Shown here in pieces: positions 25,225 through 33,582 of a stretch of DNA of 64,000 nucleotides. This stretch comes from Butyrivibrio sp. X503. GTDB lineage: Bacteria; Bacillota; Clostridia; Lachnospirales; Lachnospiraceae. Within the stretch, counting starts at the first letter, position 1. Every line of letters starts with the position of its first letter. The translations under genes were made by a program, and so were the position numbers. The notes under the pieces were generated by a model. It did not search any database. It was not told where the DNA came from and was given only the letters and a program-made list of their open reading frames with translations. Where the stretch lies: the NCBI RefSeq assembly GCF_003625475.1, contig NZ_RAIQ01000004.1, forward strand, positions 248,001 through 312,000. The letters are read 5' to 3'.

Positions 25225-27272
25225 AGCTGAATCTCCTGGGTAATATTCTTATAAAAAGCCTTTACCTCATTTAAGTCATTCGTTTTGTTCTTGATTGGAA
25301 TAGCGTCCCAAACAACACCCTTATATTGAGCATTTGAACCATCTCCAATACGTGGATCAAGAATAGATACTATGCCGTAATCGCCCTCTTTTCTTATCAG
25401 CCGACCAATGCCTTGTTTAAGCTTTAATACCATCTCTGGCACAAGTACTTCCATCAAGCCATTTTTGCACCGTTCCATCTTTTTTTCATATATAGGATCC
25501 GGCACTGGAAAAGGTAGTTTAAATATAACCAAGTTTGAAAGCGCTACACCTTCAACACTAACCCCTTCCCAATACGATCCTGCCCCCAATAAAACAGAAT
25601 TAATATCACTTTTGAACTGTGATATTACCTCTTTTTGTGGAACTCTTTCATCCTGAATGATAATTTTATACGGGACACGACCAACAAGTTTATTATAAAC
25701 CTTTTTCATATCGCTTTTTGCAGTAAAGAGAACCATTGCCTTACCCTTCGTGATTTCTAAGATTTTAATTAGTTCTTCAACTCCCTGTTCAATAAATAGT
25801 TCTCGGTTTTCGCTCGGATTAGCAAGGTAGTCATTGTAATAAACTATAGCCTGTTTATCATAATCAAACGGCGATTCTTTGGGTTCTGATAATATACACG
25901 ATTTATCTGAAAGTCCTGTTGTTTTAAGAAAATAAGCATAATCTTCTTTGGAATCTCCGCTATTTCCCGCCGTTATCGTAGCCGACGTCATTATTGTCCT
26001 TATCCTTTTATCTGAAAAAAACAATTTTTTCACATCATTGGCGATATCCGAAGGGCAATAATATAAAACAATACCTTCTTTCTTCTTTTTAGGACATGTA
26101 ATCCAAAATACGTTCGATTCACTATTTATAAAAGCTTCCAATAATCCGCGCTGCTCTTCTAGAGAATCCAAAATATCATATATATGTTCATTATTCTTCT
26201 CAAATTCTGCCGTTGCTTCCGCTGTCGTATATATATCCGAATATAGTTTCTTTAATTGATGTGCTTTTTGCATTTGTTTTTGGGGAACACTATACTTTTC
26301 AATATCACAATTATCCTTACTGGCCGCTTGGTCCTGTCTTGTGATATCCTGCATAAATGCATCAAACATAGAATCTATTATAGATATATATTCCTTTGAG
26401 CTCCTATGAATCGAATCATTTCTTCGACAAGCTTTTACCAATTTGTTTATACTTTTTTTAATGTCATAATACCCAAGTGAACCAGTTAAAGCATTTCTGA
26501 CTTTTCCCTCAATATTATGTACTTCATCTATAACAACATATTTATAATCGTCAGTTAGAATTGAACGAGTATCGCCATATTCCCACGATTTTTTCATAAG
26601 ATCACTGATTAGAAGATCTTGATTGCACACTACAAAACCTTTAGTTCGTCTAACCTCTTTTCTCAATCCATAATAAGTGCAATAAGTTTTATGTACACAC
26701 TTATCGCACAATCTGGGATTATAATTATTTACATTTATTTTATCCCATAGTTTTTCTGATATATCGAAATCAGCATCCTCTTGATTTCCACTATTATCGA
26801 TTGTGTTTAAAATAATCTTTGTCTCTTCATCACATTCTTCCGAATAATCGTGTAGCCTTTCTTTGCACAAATAATGTGCTTGTCCTTTTATCAAAATAAC
26901 ATCAGCTCTAGCCTTCAAGTCACTTTTCATTCGTTCGATATCGCCAAGAAGCTGATTTTGTAACGCTATCGTTGAAGTTGCGATTATTATCGGTTCCGTA
27001 CACTTTTTCCAGTACAACATAAGCGGAACCAAATATGCATATGTTTTTCCTATCCCAACTCCTGCTTCGCACAAAAAATGTTTATCTTCTATCATGGCAT
27101 CTACTATTTCACATGCCATATCTCTCTGTCCCTCCCTAGAACAAAGTCCCCTTTCTTCTATCTTTTCAAAAAAGTATTCATAAACCTTTTCCCCTACCCC
27201 TCTCAGGATAGTCTTCCTTTTAAAAGCCAATTCTTCTCGTTGTTTTTCATCCCAATAATTATATCCATACAT
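25221..27272 (-). CDS. DinG/XPD-family helicase
   Basis: 683 residues. Walker A EAGVGIGKT (69-77), DEVH box in VVIDEVHNIEG, and a cysteine cluster LCDKCVHKTYC (about 191-201) fitting the 4Fe-4S domain of XPD/DinG helicases. C-terminal SF2 motifs include GAGSYWEGVSVEG and a QGIGRLIRKEGD arginine-finger region. A 5'-3' ATP-dependent DNA helicase is expected. AGGGAG lies before the start. First of three coupled genes (helicase, HNH, macro-HTH). It differs from chromosomal DinG, which often has an exonuclease domain; none is present here. Confidence 0.88.
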   Translation of the reverse strand: MYGYNYWDEKQREELAFKRKTILRGVGEKVYEYFFEKIEERGLCSREGQRDMACEIVDAMIEDKHFLCEAGVGIGKTYAYLVPLMLYWKKCTEPIIIATSTIALQNQLLGDIERMKSDLKARADVILIKGQAHYLCKERLHDYSEECDEETKIILNTIDNSGNQEDADFDISEKLWDKINVNNYNPRLCDKCVHKTYCTYYGLRKEVRRTKGFVVCNQDLLISDLMKKSWEYGDTRSILTDDYKYVVIDEVHNIEGKVRNALTGSLGYYDIKKSINKLVKACRRNDSIHRSSKEYISIIDSMFDAFMQDITRQDQAASKDNCDIEKYSVPQKQMQKAHQLKKLYSDIYTTAEATAEFEKNNEHIYDILDSLEEQRGLLEAFINSESNVFWITCPKKKKEGIVLYYCPSDIANDVKKLFFSDKRIRTIMTSATITAGNSGDSKEDYAYFLKTTGLSDKSCILSEPKESPFDYDKQAIVYYNDYLANPSENRELFIEQGVEELIKILEITKGKAMVLFTAKSDMKKVYNKLVGRVPYKIIIQDERVPQKEVISQFKSDINSVLLGAGSYWEGVSVEGVALSNLVIFKLPFPVPDPIYEKKMERCKNGLMEVLVPEMVLKLKQGIGRLIRKEGDYGIVSILDPRIGDGSNAQYKGVVWDAIPIKNKTNDLNEVKAFYKNITQEIQL

Positions 27273-27353
27273 AAGCTTCTCCCTTGTGATTACTGTATCA
27301 TAAGCTAATTAATGGCTTTCTTGATAATGTCTTGATAATTCTATTTATACTCA

Positions 27354-27384
27354 AAGAGCTGTACCAAAATCTGTACAGCTCCAA
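27354..27384 (-). terminator. Hairpin ending the MORC-type operon
   Basis: Perfect 9-bp stem gagctgtac/gtacagctc (27356-27364 with 27373-27381), 34 bp beyond the stop at 27415, followed on the minus strand by CTTTGAG (weak T-run). Confidence 0.55.
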
Positions 27385-27414
27385 AATTCATTCCTGTAAA
27401 ATTTTTATACCCTA

Positions 27415-28203
27415 TCAAATAAACGGTTGCAAGAATTGATATAATGCTACTACCGCTGCCCCAAATTCAGCAGATCCCTTTATCGCCTGCAATGCACCTA
27501 TTGCTAATTTTAAATGCTGCTTTCTAGGCGTTGTATTTTTAGCTTCATCGGTAATTACAGACAATGAACTCTCAATGCTTTCTTTGTCATCATCGCTTAA
27601 ATTACAATCGTCCGACTGTTTTCTAATATCAGCAAGCAATGCGGTAAGTTTATCCATATCAAGCTGTGTCACGTTATTGGTAGCATTGATAACTGCGTTA
27701 TCATTTGCAATATTTACTTGCCCATCCTTAAGTGTAATGTTGTAAACAACTTTATCGTCCAAGCCCATATCTATTCCTATCTTTGTGACATAATTTTCTA
27801 TATGACGAATAAGAATCATGGTGACTCTCTCATTAAACTCCTTGAGACTATCTTGAAACTTTCTTGAATGCGAGTACGACAATGCCACACCATGAGGAAT
27901 TGATATACCATTGTCAACAGCATACTTTAAGATTGCATAAACATTACGAACTTCCTCTTCATCTGTATCACCTAACTCAAAGATTGCCTGCATGGATCTA
28001 ACGGCTTTAAACTCCTCTTCCATGTTCTGTGTACACTCACCACAGCTAACAATATAATCATTTATGACTTCTGTATCTGTGATAAACCTTACAAATCTCG
28101 CCAGTACTGTCTTATAATCGTCAAAATTTGTTTGAAGCAATCTATTGGACAGACTGTTAAAATCATTAAGGATTTTTCTAAGATCATTTCTAGTCAACTT
28201 CAT
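27415..28203 (-). CDS. Unknown protein, last gene of the MORC-type operon
   Basis: 262 residues, mostly helical and acidic. A central stretch VYNITLKDGQVNIANDNAVINATNN (about 168-192) has the short beta-repeat look seen in some defence-associated effectors. The final ~20 residues (FGAAVVALYQFLQPFI) are hydrophobic. I cannot assign a family. It overlaps the zinc-ribbon gene by 14 bp and lies after two methylases, so it is probably an accessory or abortive-infection-like part of the restriction operon; that is inference from position. Confidence 0.55.
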   Translation of the reverse strand: MKLTRNDLRKILNDFNSLSNRLLQTNFDDYKTVLARFVRFITDTEVINDYIVSCGECTQNMEEEFKAVRSMQAIFELGDTDEEEVRNVYAILKYAVDNGISIPHGVALSYSHSRKFQDSLKEFNERVTMILIRHIENYVTKIGIDMGLDDKVVYNITLKDGQVNIANDNAVINATNNVTQLDMDKLTALLADIRKQSDDCNLSDDDKESIESSLSVITDEAKNTTPRKQHLKLAIGALQAIKGSAEFGAAVVALYQFLQPFI

Positions 28204-28651
28204 AGTTTTTCACCCCACAAAAAGGACAATAACATCCTGTTATTTTCAATAGTGGCTTTATTTTTGCCTGCTTTTTACAACACTCAAATTCAGCCACTTC
28301 CATAGCCTCTATTCCCGTCCGTATAGGATTTTCCTCCTCGTGCTTAGGGCGTTTACCAGCTTTAAATGAAACCAAGCTATTTTTTGTGCTACGCTCTAAA
28401 TCTTTAAATGCATCATAAATCATATCCATGGCATAATTACTCACCATGTTTTGTGCTAGTTCTATTACATCTTCGGTCAAATAGTTGTCACTCACCAATC
28501 CACAGCTAGGACAATAAATGAATAGATTATCATCATTATTACTCTCAGCTGCAGTAATTTTAAAAAATTCTCCACAATGACCACACTGCAATAATATGAA
28601 TCCATCGTCATCAGACGGAATACTTATTTCAAAACTGATATCATTTGACAT
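28190..28651 (-). CDS. Zinc-ribbon protein in the MORC-type operon
   Basis: 153 residues from the ATG at 28651. Two zinc-binding parts: CGHC and CPSC near the N terminus (about 22-50) and CPFC near the C terminus, with a CC pair at about 120. The middle is helical. It is probably a nucleic-acid or protein adaptor. It sits between the second methylase and the unknown last gene and overlaps the latter by 14 bp, indicating coupled translation. Confidence 0.6.
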   Translation of the reverse strand: MSNDISFEISIPSDDDGFILLQCGHCGEFFKITAAESNNDDNLFIYCPSCGLVSDNYLTEDVIELAQNMVSNYAMDMIYDAFKDLERSTKNSLVSFKAGKRPKHEEENPIRTGIEAMEVAEFECCKKQAKIKPLLKITGCYCPFCGVKNYEVD

Positions 28652-28688
28652 CACAATCCCCAACCATCTAATAATATCTTTTCAGCGC

Positions 28689-29696
28689 TTATAGATTCTT
28701 TATATGCATAGCAAGTTCATATGCCAACTTGACCGGTACTGCGTTTCCTACTTGTATGCATTGATTCTGTCTTGTTCCCTCAAATACCACATCATCAGGA
28801 AATGTCTGTATCCTTGCAGCCTCTCTTACAGTAAGACTCCTATTTTCTGTTGGATGCAGCGGAAATGCATTATGACCAGGCACCATTGTTGTAGCTGGCT
28901 TGTATCGGCTTAATCTTTTATAAACATGACTAAAATTCTTAAGCTTATTTCCTTTGTAATCAGATCTTGATCCGTTAGCAACATCCTCTGGTAGCCCTTC
29001 TTCTGGTATTCCCTCTCCCTCTTTAATACATGCAATTCTTTTTGTAACTATATCATTATGTTTCATTGGAACATGATTTGGAAACTCATTCTCTTTCCCA
29101 ACCAAATCCATTATTGCATCGCCTACAGTTGCATATTCTTCCTTCGATAACTTTTTCTTTGGAAAAGTAGGTTCTGCATCAACGTCATTCCTCACGCCAA
29201 GAAAAAGCACCCTATGACGCATTTGTGGCACTCCATAATCCGCTGCGCAAATCACCTCATGGTGCACTTTATATCCAATAGCCTCGAACTCAGCAGTAAT
29301 TGCATCTTTTACCAATCCATTATTAGCAGATAATAAGCCACGCACATTCTCCATTAAGAAAACCTTCGGCTTTATTACATTAACAAATCGGATAAACTCA
29401 AAAACCAACTCATTTCTAGGATCCTTCACTAATCTTTTTCCGATTGTCGAAAATCCCTGGCATGGTGGCCCGCCTATAATAAGATCTACTTTGCCCTTAT
29501 ACTTTTCTATTTCCTCATTAGAGATTGTTCTAATATCTCTGTCCCAAACTGGCACTTCAGGATAATTTCTCTGATGGGTTTGAATTGCTGGCTCCCAAAC
29601 CTCTACTGAAAACTCAGGTTTCAAGCCAGCATCCATAAAACCTCTTAAGAATCCCCCAGCACCACTAAACAAATCAATAAAACTATTTATTTCCAT
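28689..29696 (-). CDS. DNA (cytosine-5) methyltransferase, second of a pair
   Basis: About 335 residues. C5 motifs in order: FIDLFSGAGGFLRGF (I), GGPPCQGFSTIGKR (IV, catalytic Cys), FLMENVRGLL (VI), QMRHRVLFLG (VIII), IQVGNAVP (X). It is a close paralogue of the gene at 29683-30720 and overlaps its end. Paired C5 methylases often methylate the two strands of an asymmetric site; that would be the natural reading here. ATG at 29696 preferred over a TTG at 29708. Confidence 0.92.
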   Translation of the reverse strand: MEINSFIDLFSGAGGFLRGFMDAGLKPEFSVEVWEPAIQTHQRNYPEVPVWDRDIRTISNEEIEKYKGKVDLIIGGPPCQGFSTIGKRLVKDPRNELVFEFIRFVNVIKPKVFLMENVRGLLSANNGLVKDAITAEFEAIGYKVHHEVICAADYGVPQMRHRVLFLGVRNDVDAEPTFPKKKLSKEEYATVGDAIMDLVGKENEFPNHVPMKHNDIVTKRIACIKEGEGIPEEGLPEDVANGSRSDYKGNKLKNFSHVYKRLSRYKPATTMVPGHNAFPLHPTENRSLTVREAARIQTFPDDVVFEGTRQNQCIQVGNAVPVKLAYELAMHIKNL

Positions 29697-30720
29697 AGTA
29701 TTTATCAAGTTCCTCCCTCAGATACTTGGCCCAGCATTGTGCCATAATTGGTGGTACTGCATTTCCCACCTGCATGCATTGTTTTTGCCTAGGTCCCATG
29801 AAAATATAATCATCTGGAAATGTTTGTATTCTTGCCGCTTCCCTAACCGTAAGGCTTCTATTCAACCATGGATGTATAGGAAAAGCATTATGTCCTGGTA
29901 CCATAGTTAAAGACGGCTTATCTCTATGAAGTCGTTTGAATGTATTTCCAAAATTTTTTCTATATAACTCTGGAGGAAGCTGATCCTCCGGCAGTCTTCC
30001 ACCCTCAGGGATAAGCGCATATCTTCGAATATTAATATCTCCATGCTTTAGCGCAACATGATTGATACTTGCATCGTCAGGAACAGATGCCAAATCTCCA
30101 ATTGCTTCGCCAACCGTTTTATAAGGCTTTTCTTCAGAACCATCGCATGATGGAATCGGAGGAGTCATTTTTACTCCAACTCTATTGCCGTAAAAGAACA
30201 CCCTATTTCTAATCTGCGGTGCCCCATAATCAGCCGCATTAAGTATCACATAATTAAACTCATATCCCGTTTTTCTAAATGTTTCTTTTACCTCTTCAAA
30301 TATTCTTCCTTTATCTCTCGTCAATAACCCCTGCACATTCTCCATGACGAAAAATTTAGGTTTTAAATAATTCAGTATTCTAATATACTCTCTAAAAAGG
30401 GTATTTCGAGGATCAAATGCGGTTCTCTTTTCAGGGTCAGATGAAACTCTCTTTCCTATGGTAGAGAAACCTTGGCATGGAGGCCCGCCAATTAACACAT
30501 CTATATTTGTATCTTTACCAACATATTTATCTAAAATCTCAGAAGACAAATCATGTACATCCATCCGTAAAAAAGGTACATTGGGTCTGTTCTTCTTATG
30601 CACCTTTTCACAATCCTCATCAAAATCTGTAGATAGAATTGTTTCAAAGCCTTCTCTTTCAAAACCGATTTGAAAGCCACCCGCTCCGCTAAACAAATCT
30701 ACTATTTTATAATTACTCAT
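29683..30720 (-). CDS. DNA (cytosine-5) methyltransferase, first of a pair
   Basis: 345 residues with VDLFSGAGGFQIGF (I), GGPPCQGFSTIGKR (IV, catalytic Cys), FVMENVQGLL (VI), QIRNRVFFYG (VIII) and MQVGNAVPP (X). It is highly similar to the next gene through motifs I to X, including shared LTMVPGHNAFP and SLTVREAARIQTFPDD blocks, so the pair arose by duplication. Overlaps the upstream unknown gene by 8 bp. Confidence 0.93.
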   Translation of the reverse strand: MSNYKIVDLFSGAGGFQIGFEREGFETILSTDFDEDCEKVHKKNRPNVPFLRMDVHDLSSEILDKYVGKDTNIDVLIGGPPCQGFSTIGKRVSSDPEKRTAFDPRNTLFREYIRILNYLKPKFFVMENVQGLLTRDKGRIFEEVKETFRKTGYEFNYVILNAADYGAPQIRNRVFFYGNRVGVKMTPPIPSCDGSEEKPYKTVGEAIGDLASVPDDASINHVALKHGDINIRRYALIPEGGRLPEDQLPPELYRKNFGNTFKRLHRDKPSLTMVPGHNAFPIHPWLNRSLTVREAARIQTFPDDYIFMGPRQKQCMQVGNAVPPIMAQCWAKYLREELDKYYGNK

Positions 30721-31831
30721 TTTTGTCCTCCTGGATGCCTGTAGTCAGTAGTATTTCATTTATTTTAGGCCAATCAAACTTTAAGCCCTTAAACGGCCAA
30801 TAATATCGCCCTTTGCCCGAAGGTATTATTATCCCAAGCTTATTCCATAATTTGGGTTCATCTCTAACATAAGCTCTTTTAGCACCTGTCTTTACAGCTG
30901 AAGGTTTCCTTGTTCCGAGAGAATTCTTGGTTTCCATATAATCATCAAACAAAACAAAGAAATCCGCGCTAGATTCAGGAATATATTCAGCACAACTTTT
31001 TTGAAACTCATCTAAATCTTTTATAAGATCCAAATGCTTGCCATCCAGTAATATGATTTTTGCTAGATAGCTGAAAAATATCTGGCTACTATCACCATTT
31101 CTTCGCTCTACCTCTAAAAGAAGTCGCCCCTTATCAGTCAAGTGACCTGTAGGCACATCCCAAAATCCCAACTGGCACATAGGTATTTTATAATTCTGCT
31201 TTTCTGCCTTAAAAGATGCCTTACTATAATTTTTGTGCCTTGGCGTTCCATCCCATTGCTTTGTTTGTTCTGATATCATCATTTCATAGAACTCAGGATA
31301 GACTTTGTTTGTATAAATATCCTCATCCAAGTCATCATATTTATCACTGAGTTCTAGCAATGTTGCAACTTCATAATGGCTTGCGTCTCTCCACCAACAC
31401 CAATATGATTTTTGCTCACTCTGTGACCTTTTCTTTGTTTTTGTGTCTGACTTACTATACATTCTAAGCACAATCACATGACCTGCCATATCATATGCAA
31501 CTGTCCCGATCTGAAGCATCTGTATTTCCTTTTCTACTAGACTGTCGCAATAATAGTTGGCTTCATTAAGTGCATCTGAAGGAAAGCATACAATACATGA
31601 ATCGTAATAACTCAATGTATATAATGTCTCTTTAATCCAATCTTCTTCCGTTTTTGCCATCTCTGGAAAGAAGAATGCTATAGTATCTAAGTTCTCAACA
31701 TTTTGATAGGCATACTCTATTTGCGGAGTATCCCATGTGGCTATTCTTCTTACACGAAGTTCTTCAGATTCTTCAGCCTTTGCAAGCGCTTCGGTTTTCA
31801 ATATTTCTTGTACTACTAATTTTTTATCCAT
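30713..31831 (-). CDS. Unknown protein between helicase and methylases
   Basis: 372 residues, soluble. Trp/Tyr-rich middle (KSYWCWWRDASHYEVATLLEL), a DIYTNKVYPEFYEMM block and a basic region near 310 (RKPSAVKTGAKRAY). No nuclease or methylase motif seen. It lies 8 bp after the Mrr-helicase stop and overlaps the first methylase by 8 bp, so it is a core member of the operon. It may be a target-recognition or specificity subunit; this is inference. Confidence 0.55.
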   Translation of the reverse strand: MDKKLVVQEILKTEALAKAEESEELRVRRIATWDTPQIEYAYQNVENLDTIAFFFPEMAKTEEDWIKETLYTLSYYDSCIVCFPSDALNEANYYCDSLVEKEIQMLQIGTVAYDMAGHVIVLRMYSKSDTKTKKRSQSEQKSYWCWWRDASHYEVATLLELSDKYDDLDEDIYTNKVYPEFYEMMISEQTKQWDGTPRHKNYSKASFKAEKQNYKIPMCQLGFWDVPTGHLTDKGRLLLEVERRNGDSSQIFFSYLAKIILLDGKHLDLIKDLDEFQKSCAEYIPESSADFFVLFDDYMETKNSLGTRKPSAVKTGAKRAYVRDEPKLWNKLGIIIPSGKGRYYWPFKGLKFDWPKINEILLTTGIQEDKNE

Positions 31832-31839
31832 ATATCCAC

Positions 31840-33582
31840 CTAAATTTTTGAGTTTTCAAATACCGGAGGGAACTGTAATACGCTGGAATTCTCCCCCGAC
31901 TCTTCGATAGCAGCGATATCATCTAGCCAAACTCTCAAAAACTGCTCCGTATTAGGATCATCACCTGTTACTTTTCTAAATGTAACTTTGTTTGGCAAAC
32001 TAATTCGTGTAGGCTTTCTTCTTCCATCACTTGGTACATCATCTGACTCCAACCCATCCTTGAGATTCAATCCTGCTGCAAATCGCCTTATATCTGAAAC
32101 AAAATCCAATACAATAACTTTATCTTTTCCTTCAGATATTCTTAAACCACGTCCTAGTTGCTGTATAAAAATTCTCCTTGAATGTGTAACCCGTTGAAAT
32201 ACAAGAATATTAACATCCGGCACATCTATGCCCTCATTAAAAATATCTACTGTACAAACAACGTTTATCATTCCATCCGCAAAATCTGCCAATATTCTAT
32301 TCTTTTCAAACTGAGTCATTTGATACCCATTCCCAGAATTAGAATATATTGCCGCTGCATTGCAAAATCCCAACGCATTCAATTTTGTGCACATTATATT
32401 TGCATGATCTATTGTTCCGCAGAACACAATAGCTCTTGGATTAGGTTGTTCACTCCATGTTTTTCTCAATTCATAAACAACTGAATCATCCCACTGTTCA
32501 ATGAAAAGGGTTTTATTTATCTGCTTTGGAGTAAACGACTGCCCTTCCAAATGTCTCAATGCATCCCAATCAATATTATCTGTATACATGCGATAATCGA
32601 CATTTGAAAGAAATCCTTTTTTCAGCCCTTCAACCATATCAATACATACAACAGTCTCTCCAAAAATTTCAGCCAAATCCACTTCATCTGGACGCCACGG
32701 CGTAGCTGTAAGTCCTAACAAAAATGGTCCATTATATTTACCAGCTTCTGTTTTTTCAAAAATAGATTGATACATTGAAGATCCTGCATGATGGCATTCA
32801 TCAACAATAATAACGTCAAATTCTGGAAAATCCTCTTCGCGCTTTATATAATCTGCAACTGTATTCACGCAAGCAAATACAAATGAAGCCCTGTTAAGTT
32901 CTCTTTTATCAGGTTCCTCATATCCATTCCAAACAACGGAGTTTTGATGCTTAGTCATAAATTTCCAAAAAGACTGCTCCAGCTGATAAACCAAAGGATT
33001 TGTATGTGCAAGTACCAAAACTCTCAGGCTATTATTTCCAGCATACATACGATGAATTGTTTCAGCTGCAATAAAAGTTTTACCCAATCCAGTAGCTAAT
33101 ACAGCTAATGCTCTCCCGTCCTTACGCATATATGCGTTCATAATTCCCTGAATGGCTTTTTCCTGATACTCTCTAATAGGATGCTTATTGGGAATTCCAT
33201 CTCCCAATCTTGATGCATGCTCCACAAGAGTGTCAGGCGTCCATAATTGGATATTTATACCAGACTGCATTAAGTCTCTCTGATATGCCAATGCTTTTGA
33301 ATCAAATCCATTCGAAGCTACTATAACTGGAACCTTCGCCTTATAAATTTGTGCAGCACGTAATGTTTCATCAATAACTTCTACTCCAACTGGTTTTTTC
33401 CAATGTTTTGCCTGAAACAGCCATCTGATTCCATTGCGCGATGCTATAATATCTGCTCCGTGATCATTGCTCTGTCCAACAACTCTGGCACCTTCAAATC
33501 CTTCAGCCATAGCAATTCTACAAATCAATCTTTCAAATGCCTGCCATGAATTTGATTTTACACTTTCTTTGTTTACAAACAT
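31840..33582 (-). CDS. Mrr-type nuclease fused to SF2 (Res/DEAD) helicase
   Basis: 580 residues. N-terminal Mrr-like PD-(D/E)XK domain (1 to about 115): SNDHGADIIAS with Asp44, and WLFQAKHWKKP with Gln57-x-Lys59, the QxK variant of the Mrr active site. Then a helicase: GLGKT (165-169), DECHH (261-265), LTATPWR, and motif VI QLGRGLR. It is the restriction motor and nuclease of the operon. Its start overlaps the stop of the MORC-like gene (TAATG). Confidence 0.88.
   Translation of the reverse strand: MFVNKESVKSNSWQAFERLICRIAMAEGFEGARVVGQSNDHGADIIASRNGIRWLFQAKHWKKPVGVEVIDETLRAAQIYKAKVPVIVASNGFDSKALAYQRDLMQSGINIQLWTPDTLVEHASRLGDGIPNKHPIREYQEKAIQGIMNAYMRKDGRALAVLATGLGKTFIAAETIHRMYAGNNSLRVLVLAHTNPLVYQLEQSFWKFMTKHQNSVVWNGYEEPDKRELNRASFVFACVNTVADYIKREEDFPEFDVIIVDECHHAGSSMYQSIFEKTEAGKYNGPFLLGLTATPWRPDEVDLAEIFGETVVCIDMVEGLKKGFLSNVDYRMYTDNIDWDALRHLEGQSFTPKQINKTLFIEQWDDSVVYELRKTWSEQPNPRAIVFCGTIDHANIMCTKLNALGFCNAAAIYSNSGNGYQMTQFEKNRILADFADGMINVVCTVDIFNEGIDVPDVNILVFQRVTHSRRIFIQQLGRGLRISEGKDKVIVLDFVSDIRRFAAGLNLKDGLESDDVPSDGRRKPTRISLPNKVTFRKVTGDDPNTEQFLRVWLDDIAAIEESGENSSVLQFPPVFENSKI

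Noticed and set aside
20500-27272. A single six-gene operon from DinG to the GTPase
   Set aside because: A terminator at 23495-23525 and a promoter at 21892-21900 split it; only functional linkage, not one transcript, is proposed.
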